In this document: positions 1 through 7,572 of the stretch, piece after piece
Numbering within the stretch: position 1 is the first letter of the stretch
Layout: every line of letters begins with the position of its first letter
Source of the DNA: Eubacterium sp.
GTDB lineage: Bacteria > Bacillota > Clostridia > Lachnospirales > Lachnospiraceae
NCBI GenBank assembly: GCA_017459345.1
Contig: JAFUDC010000044.1
Coordinates: 1 to 43,989, forward strand
Reading direction: 5' to 3'
Length of the DNA stretch: 43,989 bases
Translations under genes and position numbers: made by a program
The notes under the pieces: model-generated
Databases searched by the model: none
Told to the model about the DNA's origin: nothing
What the model saw: only the letters and a program-made list of their open reading frames with translations

Positions 1-84
1 CAGATAGAACCGCTGGAATTCCCTTTCTATCAGCTTCATACGCTTCCCGCGCTGTTACCTCAGCTATTTTTCTCCATTTCGGTA

Positions 85-172
85 GCTTTAATTGAACTTG
101 TGTCAGCCCTGCGGGCTGTCACTTTGGCACGATCTTCAGGTTTAGGCTGCCAGAAGATATTGAAATAGTTAA
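85..172. repeat. Interspersed repeat A, left copy
   Basis: This stretch shares a recognisable pattern with 43299-43390. Both begin GCTTTAATTGAACT, carry a small hairpin (CAGCCC-3 nt-GGGCTG, here at 104-118), continue with CACTTTGGCAC and end in AGTTAA. No coding frame is evident. It could be the end of a mobile element or a conserved untranslated segment. The sequence upstream (1-84) holds nothing I can identify. Confidence 0.6.
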
Positions 173-176
173 TCGC

Positions 177-350
177 GTGAATAAGTCCCACGGATTGCTT
201 CGCTGCTTAAGGCAGCTCCCGCAATCCGCCACAGTATCTCGCTCCGCAGCACACTGCTCCGCTCGATACTGTTTGTCGTGCGCAATGTCTGAGCAGTCTT
301 ACATGCAAGCATGCCGCTTTGCTCAGCCGCTGCGCACTGGACTTATTCAC
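177..350. mobile_element. 174-bp MITE-like element with terminal inverted repeats
   Basis: The ends are GTGAATAAGTCC (177-188) and GGACTTATTCAC (339-350), a perfect 12-bp terminal inverted repeat. The 10-mer AAATAGTTAA occurs on both sides (163-172 and 353-362), within 2-4 bp of the ends, and may be a target-site duplication. A second copy starts at 43849 and runs off the window. The interior contains no convincing gene. The right flank overlaps the stop codon of the neighbouring DJ-1-like gene, so the element sits exactly at that gene's 3' end. Its transposase family cannot be inferred. Confidence 0.65.
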
Positions 351-358
351 TTAAATAG

Positions 359-922
359 TTAACTCTCAAGCAGCCGGATAAACTCTCTTAAGATAGCGGT
401 GTTGCCTGGCCAGGCAGGTGCGGTTACCAGATTGCCGTCAACTACTGCCTGATCCGGAGCTGCCTCGATGAATGTTCCTCCTGCAATCCTGACGTCCGCT
501 GCCAGAGCCGGATATGCGGTAAGGGTTCTTCCAACCACCACACCAGCTGCGGTAAGAACCTGGGCTGCATGACAGATGGCTGCCACCGGTTTGCCGGATT
601 TCATGAAGCACTTTACAAGGGTGATCACCTTGTCGTTTAAGCGGATATACTCTGGAGCACGTCCGCCAGTGATGAATAATCCATCATAATTGTCGAAATC
701 CACGGCATCGAAATCAGTATTCAGCTGAAAGAGATGTCCGGGCTTTTCGGTATAAGTCTGGTCTCCCTCAAAGTCATGAATAGCAGTTTTTACAAAGTCT
801 CCTGCTTTCTTGTCAGGGCAAACGGTATCCACCTTATAACCCACAACTTCCAGAGCCTGGAAGGGAACCATGGTTTCATAATCTTCTGTAAAATCACCGG
901 TAAGTAATAATATTCTTTTCAT
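359..922 (-). CDS. DJ-1/PfpI family protein
   Basis: A 187-residue single-domain protein of the DJ-1/PfpI superfamily (class I glutamine amidotransferase fold). The nucleophile elbow is AAICHAA with Cys117 followed by His118, and an acidic residue near the N terminus (Glu16 region) can supply the usual Glu partner. The [10 protein letters not shown] loop is also typical. Family members act as glyoxalase III-like or protein deglycase enzymes, chaperones or peptidases; the sequence does not decide which. It has its own Shine-Dalgarno (AGGAG) before ATG 922. Its 5' side carries hairpin repeat R1, and its 3' end abuts the MITE-like element. The DUF4125 gene lies upstream on the same strand and could be co-transcribed. 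Confidence 0.85.
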   Translation of the reverse strand: MKRILLLTGDFTEDYETMVPFQALEVVGYKVDTVCPDKKAGDFVKTAIHDFEGDQTYTEKPGHLFQLNTDFDAVDFDNYDGLFITGGRAPEYIRLNDKVITLVKCFMKSGKPVAAICHAAQVLTAAGVVVGRTLTAYPALAADVRIAGGTFIEAAPDQAVVDGNLVTAPAWPGNTAILREFIRLLES

Positions 923-956
923 GTTCTTTCTCCTCTAATGACGCTATCTATTATCT

Positions 957-1026
957 GACTAACGTTGTCGAATGCCCGATTTTGTATCTCTCTTGCTGCA
1001 CAATCGAGACAAAATCCGGCTCCTAA
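957..1026 (-). repeat. Hairpin repeat R1
   Basis: One of five related intergenic palindromes in this window (others near 37343, 38626, 39165 and 41087). The stem is GATTTTGT-a-TCTC against GAGACAAAATC with one bulged base and a loop of about 14 nt. It begins after a conserved TTATCTGAC motif and ends GGCTCC. It lies between the DUF4125 gene and the DJ-1-like gene, about 45-60 nt upstream of the latter's start. There is no run of T after the stem, so it is not a standard terminator. Confidence 0.7.
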
Positions 1027-1643
1027 AACATGGATGACATTCCGGCCAGTGCTTTCTCCGCTTCATCCAGGGATGCATAGCCATAACCCTTGGCCATAAC
1101 TTCCATGCTCTTTAAGTAGAGGTTCTCCTCAGGATGATTGAGAATGTAATTGGCCAGGAGGGCCAGAGTTCTCTCAGAATAGGTCATCAGCTCACACTGA
1201 AGGTAAGTCTTAAAGCTTGCTCTTCCGTCTGCGGAATCAGGAGTGGCCGCCCTGCCCTGCTTTCTGACATTGGGGTATCTGATATTCACTTCTTTCTCCC
1301 ATACCATATACTTTTCAGTGATGGCCTGAGCAAGAATCAGTGCATTCTCGGAAATCTCAGGCAGCAGGCTGCTGATCTGGGAATAGTACATGGGATCAGT
1401 AGTTTCCATCATGTGAGCATACTTCTCCATCACGAGATTCCTCTCTGCGGACTTGGCATCCTCCAGGTCGGTGAGATAGCTTACGATCACCTCATCCGGC
1501 CAGCTGGCAAACTGACTGCCTCTCATCAGGACAAATGTGGCATATTCATCCTGACAGCCTGCTCTTCCGCCAATATTATGTACATTCTGGAACATATCCC
1601 ATTCATCATTGATAATCAGCTTGATAATTGCTTTGCGATCCAT
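1023..1643 (-). CDS. DUF4125 family protein
   Basis: A 206-residue cytoplasmic, helix-rich protein matching my memory of DUF4125: EWDMFQNVHNIGGRAGCQ near the N terminus, then FVLMRGSQFASWP, a KYAHMMETTDP block and a C-terminal half with FKTYLQCELMTYSERTL. The function of the family is unknown. As I recall, DUF4125 occurs fused to or next to TPR and DUF4037 proteins, and here a TPR-DUF4037 gene lies 1.1 kb away on the opposite strand. A good Shine-Dalgarno (GGGGAGG) precedes ATG 1643. The recognisable domain fills the whole protein. Confidence 0.8.
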   Translation of the reverse strand: MDRKAIIKLIINDEWDMFQNVHNIGGRAGCQDEYATFVLMRGSQFASWPDEVIVSYLTDLEDAKSAERNLVMEKYAHMMETTDPMYYSQISSLLPEISENALILAQAITEKYMVWEKEVNIRYPNVRKQGRAATPDSADGRASFKTYLQCELMTYSERTLALLANYILNHPEENLYLKSMEVMAKGYGYASLDEAEKALAGMSSMF

Positions 1644-1701
1644 CTAGTATAAACCTCCCCACTGGTAATTAAAGTTTAAGTAATAAAAATAATAATGATG
1701 T

Positions 1702-1731
1702 GTAAGTCCCACGCATTGCGACTGGACTTAC
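1702..1731. repeat. Short ATAAGTCC-type palindrome
   Basis: GTAAGTCC (1702-1709) and GGACTTAC (1724-1731) form an 8-bp inverted repeat with a small inner CGCA-T-TGCG palindrome. The sequence resembles the two ends of the 174-bp element at 177-350 joined together, so it may be an internally deleted derivative. A TATAAT hexamer on the minus strand (1737-1742) places the possible transcription start of the DUF4125 gene at or inside this hairpin. The rest of the 325-bp divergent gap 1644-1968 is AT-rich and shows nothing else apart from the hairpin at 1933-1950. Confidence 0.5.
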
Positions 1732-1932
1732 TCAATATTATACCAAATCCCCTCCATTCTCTATGGGAGTATGTCTGCGATATTATAGTAAAATCCAAAT
1801 AGATTTCAGTATCATAATTTCCTATCATTATAGCCATTTCTTACTTATGCTTTACAAGTGGATTTGGTAAAATGTACTCAGTAGAACTATGTATTTTTTT
1901 AAGTTTAGATGCTCTGCGTTTGAGCGATAAAG

Positions 1933-1950
1933 GGATCAGGCATCTGATCC
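1933..1950 (+). promoter_or_regulatory. Leader hairpin just before the ribosome binding site
   Basis: GGATCAG (1933-1939) and CTGATCC (1944-1950) form a 7-bp stem with a 4-nt loop immediately upstream of the GGAAGGAAGG ribosome binding site (1951-1960) of the next gene. It could be an operator or an mRNA leader structure. There is no direct evidence of regulation. Confidence 0.35.
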
Positions 1951-1968
1951 GGAAGGAAGGTATTTACT

Positions 1969-2373
1969 ATGACACGTGTTGGAATCTATAATCATCAGCA
2001 TTACCGTGGTGGATGTCCGGGATGTTCTCAGACCTATGTTAAGGGTATGATTGCAGACGGAGTGAAGTGCCAGAACCGTGCGATCGGTATCTATGGTCAG
2101 GACTGTGAGTTTATCAACTACACAGATCTTGGCGACTATCCGCCGGATAATCTGGATCGCCCGGGATATCGCAGGATGATGAAGGATGTGGAGGAGCATA
2201 ACATCGATGTTATCTTTGTCCTCACTCTTTCCAAGATATCCTCAGAAATCGATCTTGTTCTTGCTACATACAAGAAGTGCAAGGAGAACGGTGTTGCCCT
2301 GATGACTGCAACTGACGGCAAGAAGGCTATGCAGGTACTTGATAAAGCTCTTGAGAATTGGGAGAAGAAATGA
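1969..2373 (+). CDS. Resolvase-fold protein without recognisable catalytic residues
   Basis: A 134-residue protein. Residues 55-120 resemble the second half of a serine recombinase catalytic domain: DLG, then RPGYRRMMKDVEEHNIDVIF, then LSKISSE and a following helix with NGVALMTATDG. The N terminus does not resemble a normal resolvase start. Instead of the Y-x-R-x-S active-site strand it reads YNHQHYRGGCPGCSQTY, with a CxxC pair, and the L-D-R-L-S arginine position is Lys. There is no DNA-binding domain. I infer an inactive or repurposed resolvase fold. It is the first gene of a plus-strand operon whose next gene overlaps its stop (ATGA). The start is supported by GGAAGGAAGG upstream. True function is unknown. 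Confidence 0.6.
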   Translation: MTRVGIYNHQHYRGGCPGCSQTYVKGMIADGVKCQNRAIGIYGQDCEFINYTDLGDYPPDNLDRPGYRRMMKDVEEHNIDVIFVLTLSKISSEIDLVLATYKKCKENGVALMTATDGKKAMQVLDKALENWEKK

Positions 2374-2708
2374 ACGATTTAAAGTTTAAGGTTGCTTTTA
2401 TATTTTGTAATGAAGGCTGTAATCCTAAGAAGGACCGGTCTGTGATCGAGTCTGAGAAGATCATCATGTATACAGTTGGCTGTGCCAATTATGACCAGGC
2501 AGAGGTTGTGGCTCAGGAGATGCTTAAGAAGGGTGTCCTGGCTATCGATCTGTGTGGTGCTTTCGGGTATGAGGGAGTTGCCCGGATTATGAAGGCCGTA
2601 GACCGGAAGATTCCGGTAGGAGCTGTCAATTTTGACTTCCATCCCGTTCTCCGTGATAAGAGCGGGGATGATCTTTTCCAGAAGGATTTCTGGTGTATCG
2701 GATTATAG
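2370..2708 (+). CDS. DUF6506 family protein
   Basis: A 112-residue protein of unknown function that matches my memory of DUF6506: FKVAFIFCNEGCNPKKDRSVIE, a middle VGCANYDQAEVVAQEMLKKG, then AIDLCGAFGYEGVARIMKAV and KIPVGAVNFDFHP. I chose ATG 2370 because it overlaps the previous stop (ATGA) and has GGGAG at the right distance; an in-frame TTG at 2358 is less likely. The tight overlap suggests translational coupling with the resolvase-fold gene. No membrane segment or signal peptide is visible. The Cys in GAFGYE-adjacent DLCGAF may be functional, but that is inference. Confidence 0.7.
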   Translation: MNDLKFKVAFIFCNEGCNPKKDRSVIESEKIIMYTVGCANYDQAEVVAQEMLKKGVLAIDLCGAFGYEGVARIMKAVDRKIPVGAVNFDFHPVLRDKSGDDLFQKDFWCIGL

Positions 2709-2720
2709 GATGGTGATAGT

Positions 2721-4697
2721 ATGAGTAGGCAGCGTTTAGAAGAACTATACAGAGAAGTTGACAAGATGCATGACGAGGGACGCTGGCTGGATCTCGTTGC
2801 AGTCTATGAGGAGTGCATCCGTGTCTCCATCGAGGTCAACGGGGAGAATCATGACGAGACCCTCTCCTTCTACGTTGAGTACGGTGGTCTGCTTCGCAAC
2901 CTGGGACGGTATGAGGAGGCTCTTGATCCCCTTCAGAAGGCTCTGAGAATATCATATAACATGAAGGGACCGGAGCATCTGGATTACGCTTCCTGTCTGG
3001 TTAATCTGGCCAACCTTCTGCGTCAGATGAACAGGAATGTGGAAAGTGAGCATCTCTTCCTCCGGGCCAAGAAGATATTTGAAGATAAGAATGCCGTACA
3101 GCTCCTGCAGTATGCCAGCCTGGTTAACAATCTCGGTCTGCTCTACCAGCAGATGGGACGGGATGAGGAGGCCATTCCTCTTCACCAGATTTCACTCTCC
3201 ATACTGAGGCAGGATCCTCAATATGAAGTGCTTTACGGTGTGACTCTGAATAATCTGGTCGACCCTTATAAGCATACGGGACAGCGGGATAAGGCAATTA
3301 CCTGCCTGCGGCAGGCAATCTTCATCTTCCGCAAGAATATTGATTCCTCTCCTGTTCTATATGCAACCTCGCTTAATAATCTGGGTATTATCTATTATGA
3401 GGATGGCGATTATGAACAGGCCCTCGGCTGTTTTAAGACAGCTGTTGAGATCAGCAAGAGAAAGATGGGCGTTAAGAGTGAATCCTATCAGGTGAGCAAG
3501 ACCAACTATGAGCAGGCTCTTGCAAAAGTACAACAGGGAAGCGCAGCTACCCACAGTGCCGCTCTTGAACTGACCAGTATCCCCATTCCGGGCAGTCTGG
3601 ATGGTCTGAACCAGATCAGCAGACAAGCAACTAATCTGAACAATACCGGAAGGTCAGCTGATAACAGGAGTACTGATCCGATGAACGATATTTATCATGT
3701 GCAGTATGCCGCCGCTTCCACTGAGTATGAGCGGCCAAAGGCTGAGATTGATATTAACATGAAGGGGTTGGCTCTGTCCGAGGCATATTTCTACGATGTA
3801 TGCTACCCCATGCTCCAGAAGGAGTTTGCCGCGCATCTTCCAAGGATGGCTGCAGGTCTTGTGGGAGAGGGCTCCGAGTGCTTTGGATTTGACGATAACA
3901 TTTCCAGAGATCACGACTTCGGACCGTCTTTCCAGATCTTCATTCCTGAGGAGGATATGGCTGTATATGGCGAAGCCCTAAAGGCAAAGATTGCAGAGCT
4001 TCCCGATACCTACGGCCCCTTTGAGGCAAGGAACGCCTGCGAATTAGGGGAAGGCCGGGTAGGTCTTCTCACCATCGAAGGCTTCTATGATAAGTTCCTG
4101 GCTATCCATGAGGTTCCGACTACCAACCGCCTGTGGCTGCAGATGAATGACATTTCCTTATCCACAGCCACCAACGGCAAGGTTTTCTTTGATAATCTGG
4201 GACGCTTTACCGAGATCCGGGAGGGACTCCTTAAGCATTATCCCGATGATGTACGACTGAAGAGACTGGCTTATGAATGTACTCAGATCGCCCAGAGCGG
4301 ACAGTACAATTTCCCAAGATCTCTGCAGCGTCAGCAGTATGTTGCTGCCAGCCTGGCCCTGAATGAATTCGTGCAGCATTTTATCTCCTTTGTATACCTG
4401 ATTAACAGGACTTACAAGCCCTACTACAAGTGGGAACATGAAGGACTGAAAAAGCTGCCCCTCTTCGGACAGCTGGCCCACAGGGAGCTTAACAATCTGG
4501 TATTGAATTCTTTCGAGGAAAAACCCAAGTATGCAATCTTTGTGGTTGAATCTCTCTGTAAGAAGGCCATCATGCTTCTTAAGAAAGAAAAACTTACCGA
4601 TTGCCCGAGTGATTTCCTGTTAGATCATGCACCTTATCTCCTGGCTCACGCCCAGGATGAAGCGATTCGCTACTCCAACCCCTGGCTGGAGAGATAA
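2721..4697 (+). CDS. TPR and DUF4037 nucleotidyltransferase-fold protein
   Basis: A 658-residue two-part protein. Residues 1 to about 270 are tandem tetratricopeptide repeats (for example NLGRYEEALDPLQKAL and NNLGIIYYEDGDYEQALGCF), probably for protein binding. A Ser/Thr/Asn-rich linker follows (about 275-335). The C-terminal half matches DUF4037. Around residues 381-402 it has GEGSECFGFDD followed by SRDHDFGP, resembling the G-S ... D-x-D signature of nucleotidyltransferase-fold enzymes. The two Asp of DHD would be metal ligands. Substrate unknown. It is the last gene of a three-gene operon, 12 nt after the DUF6506 gene, and is followed by a strong terminator. The DUF4125 gene nearby is a possible partner. 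Confidence 0.75.
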   Translation: MSRQRLEELYREVDKMHDEGRWLDLVAVYEECIRVSIEVNGENHDETLSFYVEYGGLLRNLGRYEEALDPLQKALRISYNMKGPEHLDYASCLVNLANLLRQMNRNVESEHLFLRAKKIFEDKNAVQLLQYASLVNNLGLLYQQMGRDEEAIPLHQISLSILRQDPQYEVLYGVTLNNLVDPYKHTGQRDKAITCLRQAIFIFRKNIDSSPVLYATSLNNLGIIYYEDGDYEQALGCFKTAVEISKRKMGVKSESYQVSKTNYEQALAKVQQGSAATHSAALELTSIPIPGSLDGLNQISRQATNLNNTGRSADNRSTDPMNDIYHVQYAAASTEYERPKAEIDINMKGLALSEAYFYDVCYPMLQKEFAAHLPRMAAGLVGEGSECFGFDDNISRDHDFGPSFQIFIPEEDMAVYGEALKAKIAELPDTYGPFEARNACELGEGRVGLLTIEGFYDKFLAIHEVPTTNRLWLQMNDISLSTATNGKVFFDNLGRFTEIREGLLKHYPDDVRLKRLAYECTQIAQSGQYNFPRSLQRQQYVAASLALNEFVQHFISFVYLINRTYKPYYKWEHEGLKKLPLFGQLAHRELNNLVLNSFEEKPKYAIFVVESLCKKAIMLLKKEKLTDCPSDFLLDHAPYLLAHAQDEAIRYSNPWLER

Positions 4698-4702
4698 AAA
4701 AA

Positions 4703-4764
4703 GGCAGATCAGAATATCTTTCCGAAGCGGAACGAAGCTTGGAGATAAACTGATCTGCCTTTTT
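4703..4764. terminator. Bidirectional rho-independent terminator
   Basis: GGCAGATCAG (4703-4712) pairs with CTGATCTGCC (4750-4759), followed by TTTTT; the opposite strand has a run of A at 4696-4702, so it works in both directions. The stem extends inward through TATCT/AGATA. It separates the convergent TPR-DUF4037 gene and the response regulator gene. Confidence 0.85.
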
Positions 4765-4787
4765 ATTTCATCTGTTTTAATACTCTT

Positions 4788-5795
4788 CTATCGATTCTTA
4801 ATATACTGGTTCATAAAGGCTGACGGCGTCTGCCCCTCATATTTCTTGAATATCTTGCAGAAGTAACCTGCCTCACTGTAACCCAGCAGGAAGGAGATAT
4901 CAGAGATATTCATCTCGCTGGATACCATGTACTGCTTGGCCATATGAAGCTTGCGCAGGTGAATGTAGTCCACCACGCTGATGTGATAGTACTTCTTGAA
5001 AATCCGGCTCAGATAACCGCTGCTGATACCAGCCTGATCGGCTAACTCCGTGATGGAAATCTCGTAATTCTTGTGACTTTCTATGTATTGCAAAGCCTGA
5101 TTCATATGGGTGTACTTGAGTACACAGAGCTGCCGGAATACTTCCGTGATGAACTGTATCAGCCAGCAGTAGGATAAGGTTGATCTGGAAAGGATCTTGG
5201 GGGTAAGCTCATATTTCTGCAGATAATAATTCATCTGAGTCCTGTCCATGCCAGGTACCATATACATTAGCCCTGAGGCAATTCCTTCCAGCTTGTCTTT
5301 ACGCTCAGAGGCATCTTCTCTCTCGAAGATGTGGTCTGTCAGAACTCTGGCTGCATCGTAGGCTTCCTTATAATCCCTCTTATCGATGGCCTGGAAGAGC
5401 TCAACCGAGTACTCATCTCTCTGATCTTCAATCACATGATGATTCTCGAAGATCAATGATGCGATTTTACTCTTGGATACAGGCTTGAGCAAATATTGGT
5501 CAAGTCCCGCCATCATCCAGTTCTTGATCAGATTGAGATTGCAATAGTTGGTGAGAATATAGACCAGGGTGGAGGGAAAAAGTTCCTTGATTCTGCGGCA
5601 CAGGGAGATACCGTTCTCCTTGCCAAGAACAACATCGGCAAATACTACCTGGGGATGATGTGAATTCACCATATCAAGTGCTTCCTCACCCGTCTGGGCC
5701 ACTCCAACAAGATTACAGTCATCAATTCCATCAAGCATCTTGCGAAAAGCTTTCTGGAACAAATACTCCTGATCGATCAGCATAACACTTACCAT
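4788..5795 (-). CDS. Response regulator, REC plus AraC-type DNA-binding domain
   Basis: A 335-residue two-component response regulator. The receiver domain (1 to about 115) has Asp8, phospho-acceptor Asp54 (VVFADVVLG), Thr82 and Lys104 (LLKPVS). A middle helical region follows. The C-terminal 95 residues are an AraC-type double helix-turn-helix with ISITELADQAGISSGYLSRI and ISDISFLLGYSEAGYFCKIF. It should bind DNA and activate a target promoter. It lies 14 bp downstream of the PocR-type sensor gene, so the two form one operon, and the nearest plausible target is the glycyl radical operon upstream. A GGGGGTGA ribosome site precedes ATG 5795. Confidence 0.9.
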   Translation of the reverse strand: MVSVMLIDQEYLFQKAFRKMLDGIDDCNLVGVAQTGEEALDMVNSHHPQVVFADVVLGKENGISLCRRIKELFPSTLVYILTNYCNLNLIKNWMMAGLDQYLLKPVSKSKIASLIFENHHVIEDQRDEYSVELFQAIDKRDYKEAYDAARVLTDHIFEREDASERKDKLEGIASGLMYMVPGMDRTQMNYYLQKYELTPKILSRSTLSYCWLIQFITEVFRQLCVLKYTHMNQALQYIESHKNYEISITELADQAGISSGYLSRIFKKYYHISVVDYIHLRKLHMAKQYMVSSEMNISDISFLLGYSEAGYFCKIFKKYEGQTPSAFMNQYIKNR

Positions 5796-5809
5796 GTTAA
5801 TTCACCCCC

Positions 5810-7036
5810 TTAATTACCGGTAATCCTGGGAAATCTCAAGGTTACCAGGTCTTCCTTCATGGCCAGATTGTAATTGTCTCCAAAGACGTAGTCCAATCTC
5901 TTTCTGTTGTTTTCAATCTGTTCTTTTACAATTCTCTCATCCATGATGGTGCCGGGAATCTCTGCCCTGGCATGACCGGACCGGTTCTGATTCTCCATCT
6001 GGATAGTGACAAAGCACATATCTCCGCTTACGTCCGCATCAACATATAAGGTTCCCTTAAAACCATTGGAGAAAACCCCAAAGTCTATGACATATCCCAC
6101 CAGGGGGAATAAGGTGAGTACAGGAAACTTAGCTCCCTTTACTCCTTCCTGCATCTGAATATGGTAGTTGAATATATTCTCATACTTTGATCTCAGGATG
6201 GACAGATACTTGTCCAACTGCTCCATCTCAGACTCCATGGTCACAAGTTCTCTGCTCTCATCCAGATAATAGCGGATAATGGAGGCGGAATCCACAATGA
6301 TTTCCTGGGTTTTAACCGCATCCTCCAGGACAGCAAAATTAGATATGGTGGTAAACATATTAAGCATGAACTGGGGATGAAGCCGGGCTTTCAGCTGAGC
6401 CAGTTCCTTCTCCTTCATCTCAGACTGCAGTGCAAGATTCCATTGCTGCATATCCTTAAGCTGCTTTTCCGAAGCTTCAGCTGAGGACAGCTTTAATCCA
6501 TAAGTTTCCTTATCACCCATCTCCTGCAGCATTAAAAACATGAGATCACCGATGGCTTCGATCTTCCTGCGGGTAAAGAGAGGAATCTTCTGATATAACT
6601 CGTCCTCCTCCGTATAATCATCCTTCATGGATCTTCCAAACTCTGCCTGATCCGGAAGCTCATCATCACAGCGAACTCTTCCGCCGACAACTGCTCCAAG
6701 ATACTGTTCGTTCACAATAATAGGTACCGCAACACTGACTAAGCCCTGGGGGCAGGTAAAAAGGAAGGGACAGCACTTAATGGCAGCTTTGGCCGCAGCA
6801 AATGCCGCATTCATCTGGCACTCCATGCATTCTCTTGAATCCTTATGAAGTCTGCAGTACTCGTTACAGATAATGCCTTCCGTAATATTCTGACCTCGAT
6901 AATCGATAACCGAAAAAGAAAAATCTGTTGCATCGGATAGTCTTCCTATCAATGATTCGAGAGCTTCAATGCCGAATATTCCAAGAAGACTGACCTCCTT
7001 ATCCTTTCCGATTGTGATTCTGTCTTTTTCGTTCAT
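5810..7036 (-). CDS. PocR-domain sensor with degraded histidine kinase module
   Basis: A 408-residue protein with no transmembrane segment. Residues about 23-175 are a PocR sensory domain, rich in Cys (C58, C61, C70, C73, C88, C89, C95, C123) and containing CPQGLVSVAVPI and YLGAVVGG. PocR domains sense small hydrocarbon ligands such as propanediol in known regulators. A coiled-coil (about 185-220) leads to a LytS-type dimerisation block with His220 in LHPQFMLNMF. The ATP-binding part is unusual. Where family members have PLVENAIKHG it reads PLVGYVIDFG, and the usual DNG and GIGL glycine boxes are not recognisable. It may bind ligand and signal without being an active kinase. It is followed by the AraC-type regulator gene. 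Confidence 0.85.
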   Translation of the reverse strand: MNEKDRITIGKDKEVSLLGIFGIEALESLIGRLSDATDFSFSVIDYRGQNITEGIICNEYCRLHKDSRECMECQMNAAFAAAKAAIKCCPFLFTCPQGLVSVAVPIIVNEQYLGAVVGGRVRCDDELPDQAEFGRSMKDDYTEEDELYQKIPLFTRRKIEAIGDLMFLMLQEMGDKETYGLKLSSAEASEKQLKDMQQWNLALQSEMKEKELAQLKARLHPQFMLNMFTTISNFAVLEDAVKTQEIIVDSASIIRYYLDESRELVTMESEMEQLDKYLSILRSKYENIFNYHIQMQEGVKGAKFPVLTLFPLVGYVIDFGVFSNGFKGTLYVDADVSGDMCFVTIQMENQNRSGHARAEIPGTIMDERIVKEQIENNRKRLDYVFGDNYNLAMKEDLVTLRFPRITGN

Positions 7037-7073
7037 TCATATTACCTCTTTTTCTAAAATCAGCATAAATTTA

Positions 7074-7265
7074 TCATCCAAAAACAAAATAAATACGTGG
7101 AATAATTTTGCTTGGATTTTCTGCTACTGTTATTTTACCATTAATTGATTTTATTTGAATCTTATTTTTTGTGATATTATCCAATATTTTGATATATTCT
7201 TGGTGTACAATGAAATAATTTTGAATTTTATTTTGTTTTTTCTCCAACAAAAAAATCCCCTTCAT
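7074..7265 (-). pseudogene. Possible LytTR DNA-binding domain remnant
   Basis: The translation NYFIVHQEYIKILDNI, followed by a short strand and SINGKITVAENP, resembles the last 45 residues of a LytTR DNA-binding domain (family pattern F-x-x-H-x-S-Y-I-x-N-L-x-x-I, then NG-x-x-I-P-V-S). There is no upstream receiver domain, the reading frame starts inside a terminator hairpin, and the region is very AT-rich. I read it as a relic, and chance similarity is possible. It lies upstream of the PocR sensor gene. Confidence 0.3.
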
Positions 7266-7282
7266 CTCTTGAGAAAGGGATT
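7247..7282 (-). terminator. Rho-independent terminator of the glycyl radical operon
   Basis: On the minus strand AATCCCTTTC (7282-7273) pairs with GAAGGGGATT (7263-7254) through one G-U pair and is followed by a T run. It ends transcription coming from metK and separates that operon from the PocR sensor gene. Confidence 0.75.
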
Positions 7283-7386
7283 AGATTTATCACTTTTGTA
7301 AAAATCAATATAAGACAAGATATTATCTTTAACAGCAAGATATGGCACCAATAATGTGGAAATATCTGTACAATGGTGCGGTAATA

Positions 7387-7422
7387 TTGTATAAGTCCGG
7401 AACGTAGGCCGGACTTATACAA
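7387..7422. repeat. Perfect 14-bp palindromic hairpin, ATAAGTCC type
   Basis: TTGTATAAGTCCGG (7387-7400) and CCGGACTTATACAA (7409-7422) are exact inverted repeats with an 8-nt loop. The ATAAGTCC/GGACTTAT core is the same as the ends of the 174-bp element at 177-350. It lies 150 bp downstream of metK. No T run follows on either strand. Confidence 0.7.
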
Positions 7423-7424
7423 TA

Positions 7425-7450
7425 AGGAGAGGAAGCAAGCTTCCTCTCCT
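7425..7450. repeat. 12-bp palindromic hairpin next to the ATAAGTCC hairpin
   Basis: AGGAGAGGAAGC (7425-7436) and GCTTCCTCTCCT (7439-7450) are exact inverted repeats. With the hairpin at 7387-7422 it makes a double stem-loop 3' of metK, which could act as an RNA 3'-end stabiliser. The rest of the 536-bp gap 7037-7572 holds only the terminator and the possible LytTR relic. Confidence 0.6.
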
Positions 7451-7572
7451 ATGGATCAGGTTCCATTTGATTATATATCGAATTGTGAGAGTGTTGAGAC
7501 CGATCAGATAATCAAACGTTTTATTAGATTGTAATCAACGATAGTGAACCGGAATATTCACATCGCTGTATC

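Noticed and set aside
1969..2373. An active serine recombinase
   Set aside because: The catalytic Ser and flanking Arg motifs of the N-terminal strand are missing and there is no DNA-binding domain.
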